Source: Acidithiobacillus thiooxidans ATCC 19377 (lineage in GTDB: Bacteria > Pseudomonadota > Gammaproteobacteria > Acidithiobacillales > Acidithiobacillaceae). Taken from it: a stretch of 64,000 nucleotides of DNA. A program made the translations under genes and the position numbers. The number at the start of each line of letters is the position of its first letter. The stretch's first letter is position 1. The stretch covers positions 1,424,501 through 1,488,500 of the forward strand of contig NZ_CP045571.1 of NCBI RefSeq assembly GCF_009662475.1, in the 5' to 3' direction. The notes under the pieces are model-generated. The model did no database searches. It saw only the letters and a list, made by a program, of their open reading frames with translations, and was not told the origin of the DNA. Positions 59,220-64,000 of the stretch are shown piece after piece.

Positions 59220-59555
59220 ATGAAACATATAGACAATCTGGAACTCGTGGCAGTCTGCACAGAGGATGATTTTCCAGGCAGCTTGAAACCGGTAATCGCC
59301 ATCCCGTTGAAGCCACACATGACAGCGGAAAATTTCCACGAGGCGGTAATCGATATCGTGGAGAATCGCTGTTTTGAAGAAGCCTGGTGGTGGCCTGATG
59401 AATATTACGAGGAATTGATCAGCATGATCAATGCGCGTTTCGCTGGCGATCTGGTGGCAAAGTCAACAATGATTTCTGAAAATTTGGCAGATAAAAAAAC
59501 GTATGCCTGCATACGTGTCATCACGCCAACTATTGAATGCAATGATGGATTCTGA
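59220..59555 (+). CDS. Uncharacterised acidic protein
   Basis: 111 aa: HIDNLELVAVCTEDDFPGSL then NFHEAVIDIVENRCFEEAWW and YYEELISMINARFAGDLVAK. Acidic and aromatic-rich, no signal peptide or membrane segment, no family recognised. Starts at ATG 59220, whose ribosome site is probably the AAGGAG 40 bases upstream used by a mini-frame just before it. Ten bases before ligA on the same strand. Confidence 0.6.
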   Translation: MKHIDNLELVAVCTEDDFPGSLKPVIAIPLKPHMTAENFHEAVIDIVENRCFEEAWWWPDEYYEELISMINARFAGDLVAKSTMISENLADKKTYACIRVITPTIECNDGF

Positions 59556-59565
59556 AGGAGCACTT

Positions 59566-61467
59566 ATGAACATCGAAGCACTAGCTGCCGAGCTGGCAGA
59601 AGACAATCGGGCTTATCGGGCCGGCAATCCCCGCATTACGGATCATGAATACGACCAGAAGGTGGAAAAGCTACGGAAAATATATCCGGCGCATCCTTTT
59701 CTGAATCAGGTGGAACCAGAACCGGAAGGCGTTTTTTCCGGTGAAAAGGTACGCCATAAAACCCCCATGCTCTCTACCAAGAAAGCCTACAGCGCGGAAG
59801 AAATAGACACATTCATCCGAAGCGTCTTACAGGCCGCCCAGGCGTTGGGTATTCCGCTCGATGATGTGCGGTTTAGAGCGACACCCAAATTAGACGGCCT
59901 ATCGGGTCGCTACGACGGTGCCGGACATCTCTACACACGCGGCAACGGTACGGAAGGCCAGGACATTTCTAACGCCCTGGCCAAGGGACTTATTATCGAC
60001 GGCACTGGGAACCCCGGAGATGGGGAAATTGTGGTAGACGAGCAATTTTTCCAGGAACACCTATATGGCAAAACGTTCAATGGCCGTCCACTGAAGCACC
60101 CACGCAATTTCATGGTGGGATTCATTGGTGCGGACACTCTGGGGGAACACCACCGTCTGGCGGTCGCCGCCCAAGCCGCCCGATTCGTCCCTTATACGGA
60201 GATTAACCAGGTAACGGGTGACAGCCTATCCCTGCTGGAAAACCTGGAAGAAATTTCACGCACATTGAGAAATGACTGCGCCTATCGAACTGACGGCATC
60301 GTCATTGAAGCGGAGGATCCGCAAATCAAGGCTTTTTTAGGCGCGACCGATAGTTACCACCGTTGGCAGATTGCCTATAAGACCAAGGGAGAAACGGCGG
60401 ATGTCATGGTCAGGGAAGTCACCTGGCAAGTGGGACGCACAGGGCGCATCACGCCGGTCATAGAACTAGACCCGGTGGAACTCTCTGGGGCCGTCATACA
60501 ACGGGTAACGGCCCATAACGCTGCCACGGTAAAAGCCAAAGGCATCGCACCATGCACAATTATCCGCCTCATTCGGGCGGGTGAAGTGATTCCCACCATG
60601 GATACGATCATCAAGCCTTCCGGACAAGTGAAAATTCCAGACCTGTGCCCATGTTGTAGCGGACCGTTACAGTGGGAAGGAGAAAATTTGATCTGCTCGG
60701 CAGGTGTATTGTGCCAAGACCAGGTAGAAGGCGCGATGGAACACTTCTGCCAGACCCTGGAAATTGAGGGCTTCGGACCCAAGATCGTTGAAAAACTGGT
60801 CGCAGAAAATGGCATCCGGTACTTCAGCGATGTTTTCACATTGGGACTGGAGGAATGCATCGCCCTGGGCATCAGCCCTGGGGTGGCCAAAAACCTCGCC
60901 AAAGTGGTCGATAACCGCAAGAAAACGCCTATCGATGATTGGCGCGTTTTGGCGGCCTTCGGTATCCGCAATCTGGGTCGTGGCGACGCGAAAAATCTGC
61001 TGCGGCACATCCGGATAGACGGCTTGAACGGCATTACGACGGAGTTCATTCGTGGCATAGAAGGCTTTGGGCCAATCACCTCCGGCCAAATTGCCGGAGA
61101 CCTCCAATCAAACCAGGATGAAATCCATCGGGTAGTTAGGCATCTGCACATCGTCCACAGCATGGATGATGCCGGCCAAAAGCCACTGCAGGGAGAAAAG
61201 ATGGTGTTTACCGGAACATTTCAATCGGCGGACCGGAAAACTTTGGAAAAAACAGCGGAGGATCTGGGGGCCACGGTGCAATCTGGCGTTAATGCCGGGA
61301 CGACGTTGCTGGTCATCGGCGACAAACCCGGTGCCAAGAAAACCACGGCTGCAGAATCCCTTGGCATTCAGACCATGGACGAAGGGACCTATCTGGATTG
61401 GATAAAAAGCGTACCTCTCACCAGCAAACCTGCAATCCATAAGTCCGCTCCAGAGTCCCTTTTTTAA
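59566..61467 (+). CDS. ligA: NAD-dependent DNA ligase
   Basis: 633 aa from ATG 59566 (AAGGAGC upstream). Adenylation domain with active-site Lys about residue 108 in TPKLDGLSGRYDGAG; domain Ia is partly preserved (KVRHKTPMLSTKKAYSAEEI). OB fold WQVGRTGRITPVIELDPVEL, zinc finger CPCCSGPLQWEGENLICSAG, HhH domain GFGPKIVEKLVAENGIRYFS and a BRCT domain (MVFTGTFQSADRKTLEKTAE). Divergent from chromosomal LigA at the usual HxxPMLSL block and slightly short, so probably element-encoded. Joins nicks in DNA using NAD+. Confidence 0.92.
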   Translation: MNIEALAAELAEDNRAYRAGNPRITDHEYDQKVEKLRKIYPAHPFLNQVEPEPEGVFSGEKVRHKTPMLSTKKAYSAEEIDTFIRSVLQAAQALGIPLDDVRFRATPKLDGLSGRYDGAGHLYTRGNGTEGQDISNALAKGLIIDGTGNPGDGEIVVDEQFFQEHLYGKTFNGRPLKHPRNFMVGFIGADTLGEHHRLAVAAQAARFVPYTEINQVTGDSLSLLENLEEISRTLRNDCAYRTDGIVIEAEDPQIKAFLGATDSYHRWQIAYKTKGETADVMVREVTWQVGRTGRITPVIELDPVELSGAVIQRVTAHNAATVKAKGIAPCTIIRLIRAGEVIPTMDTIIKPSGQVKIPDLCPCCSGPLQWEGENLICSAGVLCQDQVEGAMEHFCQTLEIEGFGPKIVEKLVAENGIRYFSDVFTLGLEECIALGISPGVAKNLAKVVDNRKKTPIDDWRVLAAFGIRNLGRGDAKNLLRHIRIDGLNGITTEFIRGIEGFGPITSGQIAGDLQSNQDEIHRVVRHLHIVHSMDDAGQKPLQGEKMVFTGTFQSADRKTLEKTAEDLGATVQSGVNAGTTLLVIGDKPGAKKTTAAESLGIQTMDEGTYLDWIKSVPLTSKPAIHKSAPESLF

Positions 61468-61478
61468 GGAGGATTGAT

Positions 61479-61853
61479 ATGTCCTATTTTAAGGAAGCGA
61501 ATGCCTTTCTTCGCATGCTCAAAAAGGGAGAAATGGATCGCCAAAAAGCGCAAAGACATATTGACAAAATTCTGGTCATTGCCGCGCGCATTGAATTGAC
61601 AGCGGGTATGCCTGGGGACGATAGCCCGAGCGACTTGGCTCCGGAACTACAGGACCTCTACTATGACACTTTGACGGCCGAATTGGAAAAGGCCAATCCG
61701 GATCGCTCTCACGCTGAACACGGGTCGCAGAGATTCCCGACAGGGAAAGTAACACGTTGGTTACAGTGTCATAAAGGGCATGAAACCTTTGGTCCCACGA
61801 CAATGCAGCAAGTTCCTTGCAGCATTTGCGGGGAATATCTCCTGTCAAACTAA
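61479..61853 (+). CDS. Uncharacterised protein with C-terminal zinc knuckle
   Basis: 124 aa. Helical N-terminus (YFKEANAFLRMLKKGEMDRQ), then a C-terminal ribbon WLQCHKGHETFGPTTMQQVP-CSICGEYL. AAGGAGG lies seven bases before ATG 61479 and 11 bases after ligA, so co-expressed. A terminator follows directly. No family recognised. Confidence 0.65.
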   Translation: MSYFKEANAFLRMLKKGEMDRQKAQRHIDKILVIAARIELTAGMPGDDSPSDLAPELQDLYYDTLTAELEKANPDRSHAEHGSQRFPTGKVTRWLQCHKGHETFGPTTMQQVPCSICGEYLLSN

Positions 61854-61860
61854 TCCATAC

Positions 61861-61886
61861 GGAGGGGCTCACGCCCCTCTTTTTTT
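61861..61886 (+). terminator. Rho-independent terminator of the ligA unit
   Basis: GAGGGGC-TCAC-GCCCCTC followed by TTTTTTT (61863-61887), eight bases after the 61479 gene stop. Strong stem and U-run. Confidence 0.9.
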
Positions 61887-61997
61887 GTCCGGAATCTGCG
61901 GGAAGACTGCGGGAGTGCATCACGGACCATTAATTGGTTTCTCAAAAAAAACATGGCCGGGATCAATTTGATCTCTTGATCGTTTTTATGCTACCGC

Positions 61998-62140
61998 ACA
62001 AAAATAAAAAGCCGACCCAGAAAAAGGTCGGCCTGCTTGTCCCCGGCGGAGATATAGGAGAACCGTGGCAAACTGCAGGTGTTATTTTCTGGCTATAGCC
62101 AGTCTCCAAAGACACCGCCTGCCGGCCTTTGGAGAGCCTA
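61998..62140 (-). ncRNA. Candidate structured small RNA, copy 2
   Basis: On the - strand: stem TCTCCAAAG/CTTTGGAGA (62127-62135 with 62103-62111), loop GCAGG..GTGT (62113-62123) pairing with ACACCTGC (62075-62082), a short perfect hairpin CTGGCTATAGCCAG (62089-62102) in the place of the long hairpin of copy 1, then the conserved AGTTTGCCACGG and a terminator. Stem bases differ from copy 1 but pairing is kept. The next gene downstream is on the other strand, so this is not a leader. Confidence 0.65.
62000..62032 (-). terminator. Rho-independent terminator of ncRNA copy 2
   Basis: On the - strand: GCCGACC-TTTTTCTG-GGTCGGC followed by TTTTTATTTTTG; stem at 62011-62032. Same place as in copy 1 but with different stem bases. 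Confidence 0.85.
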
Positions 62141-62304
62141 AAAAACGCACGAATCGACACCGATCTATTTTTGGCGGTTAAATAAACAATCAATTAATCC
62201 CGCAAAAGTTTGTGAGCATCAGCTTCCCCAACAAATAACTTTGACCAGATTTGATGCCATATGTTTCTGACGGAGTGGAAATTTTTGTGCGGATTACGTG
62301 ACGC

Positions 62305-63174
62305 CTATTCACTCGAAAAATGGCTGACATATCCTTTAGCGTCCATAAAAACCCCGCAATTTTCCGTGTGATTCCAGAGTGTCAGCCCCATATCATCCCG
62401 TTCTTTGGAAACCGCCTGATAAGCCCCACTATCCAGAAAAACATGACTGCGTATTTCCAGCGGGCCTTGGCCGGATACAGGCGGAATGATGGTGTGGCCG
62501 ACATAGGTCCGGGAGAGTGATTCTTGATGCCTCGACGGCAAAAGCTGGCTTTTCCGCACACGATTCCTGAAATCCACGATCAAACTTCGACCCCACAAAA
62601 CATGATCCTTCCATGTCCCCATATCGTCAAAGCCGACGATAAAATGTTTCAGGTCCCAAATCGCGGATTCTCCCGCATCCAGCAAAGCATCTGTCCAGGA
62701 ATCATTCGAAAGTGCATTGGTGAGTTCCGCATGGGCAACATGGAACCGACCTTTTACGCTCCCGACAACCCGCACCAAAGGCACCCGCTCCAATAAAGGC
62801 ATATATTGCGCTACCCGGTTAAATCGCTTGACCCATTGCCAACCCTTAATGCAAGTAAAAGCATATGCGTAATCCCGTTGCCGACGGTCTTTAGTTTTTC
62901 CGTCAATCCACGCCATCAGCATGGCGTCATGGTTGCCAAGAACCGGATAAAACCAGGGTTCTTCCAGGAGGGCCAGGCATCCTGCTGAATCCGGGCCACG
63001 GTCCACCAGATCGCCGACACTGAACAGGCGGTCATTTCCCGGTTCAAAAGACACCTGTGCCAGTGCGTCATCCAGCATGGCCCGGCAACCATGGAGATCA
63101 CCTACAATAAAATCACGTCCGACAGGATTGGCTGAATGCCGGGATATGGCCGGATTATTTTCAAGAAACCGCAT
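62305..63174 (-). CDS. PPP-family serine/threonine protein phosphatase / metallophosphoesterase
   Basis: 289 aa. Two-metal phosphoesterase motifs in order: FIVGDLHGCRAMLDDAL (GDxHG), FSVGDLVDRGPDSAGCLALL (GDxxDRG), YPVLGNHDAMLMAWIDGKTK (GNHD/E), FHVAHAELTNALSNDSW in place of the usual HGG, and TYVGHTIIPPVSGQGPLE (GH). Similar to phage lambda-type protein phosphatase and ApaH-like enzymes. It could dephosphorylate proteins or hydrolyse dinucleoside polyphosphates. Common in phages and plasmids. Confidence 0.85.
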   Translation of the reverse strand: MRFLENNPAISRHSANPVGRDFIVGDLHGCRAMLDDALAQVSFEPGNDRLFSVGDLVDRGPDSAGCLALLEEPWFYPVLGNHDAMLMAWIDGKTKDRRQRDYAYAFTCIKGWQWVKRFNRVAQYMPLLERVPLVRVVGSVKGRFHVAHAELTNALSNDSWTDALLDAGESAIWDLKHFIVGFDDMGTWKDHVLWGRSLIVDFRNRVRKSQLLPSRHQESLSRTYVGHTIIPPVSGQGPLEIRSHVFLDSGAYQAVSKERDDMGLTLWNHTENCGVFMDAKGYVSHFSSE

Positions 63175-63238
63175 CAGCCCTCCATCAGCTATCTGGCCAT
63201 AGTAACAAACAAGGCGACCACCACTTGCAGCACAACGC

Positions 63239-63619
63239 TTAAAGAATATGGCGAATCAGATCATCACCGATTCCAAAACCGATGCCCCGAACAATAGCTT
63301 GGCCAAAACCAGAATGATGGAGGGAATGCGCGAAATTTTGATAATTACCACCCGATGGATTCCCATGCGGATGATCTGTGTCAGGGGAATGGCGTTGGAT
63401 GCCTTCGTGAATCGTTTGCAAGAGAACCAGGATTTGCTGCTGTTCGGCTCGATAGCTCTGGGAAATGCTTTTCAGGTCGTTATACAGTCCAACAAGTTGC
63501 GCATCTCCACTTTGTGCCGCATCGTGCAGCTTGACAGCAAAATCATGCAACTGCTGTGCGAAGGCGGCATTGCAGGATTTCAGACTGTCAAATTCGGTAT
63601 TGATTTGTTCGACATTCAT
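63239..63619 (-). CDS. Uncharacterised helical protein
   Basis: 126 aa. Mostly helical (SCNAAFAQQLHDFAVKLHDA, YNDLKSISQSYRAEQQQILV), then a His/Gly/Asn-rich linker and a Gly-rich C-terminus (SGFGQAIVRGIGFGIGDDLI). AAAAAGGAG precedes ATG 63619. No family recognised. The tail might interact with membrane or pack as a helix hairpin; no claim. Confidence 0.6.
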   Translation of the reverse strand: MNVEQINTEFDSLKSCNAAFAQQLHDFAVKLHDAAQSGDAQLVGLYNDLKSISQSYRAEQQQILVLLQTIHEGIQRHSPDTDHPHGNPSGGNYQNFAHSLHHSGFGQAIVRGIGFGIGDDLIRHIL

Positions 63620-63674
63620 AATAGCTCCTTTTTAAGCAACATCTATTTCTTCAATGGATAGCGTAACACACCCA

Positions 63675-64000
63675 TCAGAACAAGAGGAAAGGGGCAGAGC
63701 ACAGGTATGAAAGAGAATTGGTTATGTCAGCATGACGAAGTAATGTATAACGCCAAACTAAAGCCTTGTTGTCCGATAGTTCTGATAAGCTTTCCATAGA
63801 AATAATAGCGTCAAATTCATAACCACAAATTGTTGCAAGACAATGGCCCAGTTCCCGCAAATTATCGAATAAGTCATAATGAAACTGGAACTTGCCAGCC
63901 AGACCAACCGTATCAGCCAGGGTCGATAAAAGAGTTTCCCTAAACTGGCGAAAATATACGTCCCGACCGGAAGCCATGTCCACCAGATCGCGGTCGGCGC
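63675..64000 (-). CDS. Uncharacterised protein, 5' end outside the window
   Basis: At least 108 codons; the frame is open to the right window edge (ADRDLVDMASGRDVYFRQFR), so the start is probably beyond. Contains TLADTVGLAGKFQFHYDLFD and ELSDNKALVWRYTLLRHADI. A possible internal GTG 63983 could be a start but has no ribosome site. No family recognised. Confidence 0.5.
   Translation of the reverse strand, partial: ADRDLVDMASGRDVYFRQFRETLLSTLADTVGLAGKFQFHYDLFDNLRELGHCLATICGYEFDAIISMESLSELSDNKALVWRYTLLRHADITNSLSYLCSAPFLLF

Overview
The window looks like chromosome plus an integrated accessory region of an acidophilic, chemolithotrophic, sulfur-oxidising proteobacterium, most likely an Acidithiobacillus relative. 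This is inferred from an HdrB-like subunit of sulfur-oxidation type, a DsrE-like protein, an acidophile-type porin, and a heavy load of decayed insertion sequences; no rRNA gene is present to prove it. No tRNA, rRNA or CRISPR array was seen.

Region 1 (1-12.7 kb) is a respiratory nitrate and nitrogen-oxide stress block, all on the + strand. narG (cut by the window edge), narH, narJ and narI overlap by 4 bp each and are followed by narK. Then come a DsrE-like exported protein, a hemerythrin, a single-domain globin with its own separate 2Fe-2S/FAD/NAD reductase (a split flavohaemoglobin), a thioredoxin-like protein, a second hemerythrin, a GcvH-like lipoyl protein, an AlkA-type glycosylase and a DUF488 protein. 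A perfect FNR/NNR-type palindrome sits at -41.5 to a plausible -10 box in front of the globin gene. The logic is nitrate respiration followed by NO and alkylation/nitrosation defence.

Region 2 (12.7-39 kb) is a mosaic of ordinary genes and mobile-element debris. Ordinary genes: RpoS-like sigma factor, 2OG-Fe(II) oxygenase, DUF2934 protein, orphan HdrB, a GC-rich block (DUF488, AhpD-like, second AlkA, DUF2945, a ferredoxin-DUF1971 fusion), an AT-rich block (TDT transporter, second sigma-70 protein, LysR regulator), pgi and a porin. Mobile elements: intact IS110, ISL3 (8-bp target duplication) and ISAzo13-like elements; fragments of IS21, IS630, IS66, IS4 and an rve transposase; and a TnpB gene killed by an amber codon. 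Three copies of a 185-bp element with 36-bp terminal inverted repeats (a MITE-like family) occur at 15.1, 18.2 and 33.4/34.8 kb; the third is split by the ISAzo13-like element, so the empty site defines that insertion.

Region 3 (39.1-64 kb) begins at a cluster of inverted ~19-bp motifs that resembles transposon ends. It has the feel of an integrated plasmid, ICE or large phage: ParE, an SNF2 helicase (broken) with a PD-(D/E)XK nuclease, a deoxyribonucleotidase, a DUF4326-SLOG protein, a decayed EcoRI-type methylase and DUF262 gene, a RES/Xre toxin-antitoxin pair, a GHKL-ATPase plus STAS-like DUF4325 pair, uracil-DNA glycosylase, a P-loop kinase, a Suv3-like helicase, NAD-dependent DNA ligase and a PPP-type phosphatase, with many small uncharacterised proteins, mostly on the - strand. 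The SNF2 gene is broken by an IS607-like unit whose TnpA is reduced to its DNA-binding head and whose 568-aa TnpB-like protein has His where the third RuvC Asp is expected. Two copies of a structured, terminator-ended intergenic element (58.5-58.7 and 62.0-62.1 kb, - strand) look like a small-RNA family with compensatory base changes; this is the best candidate here for something undescribed.
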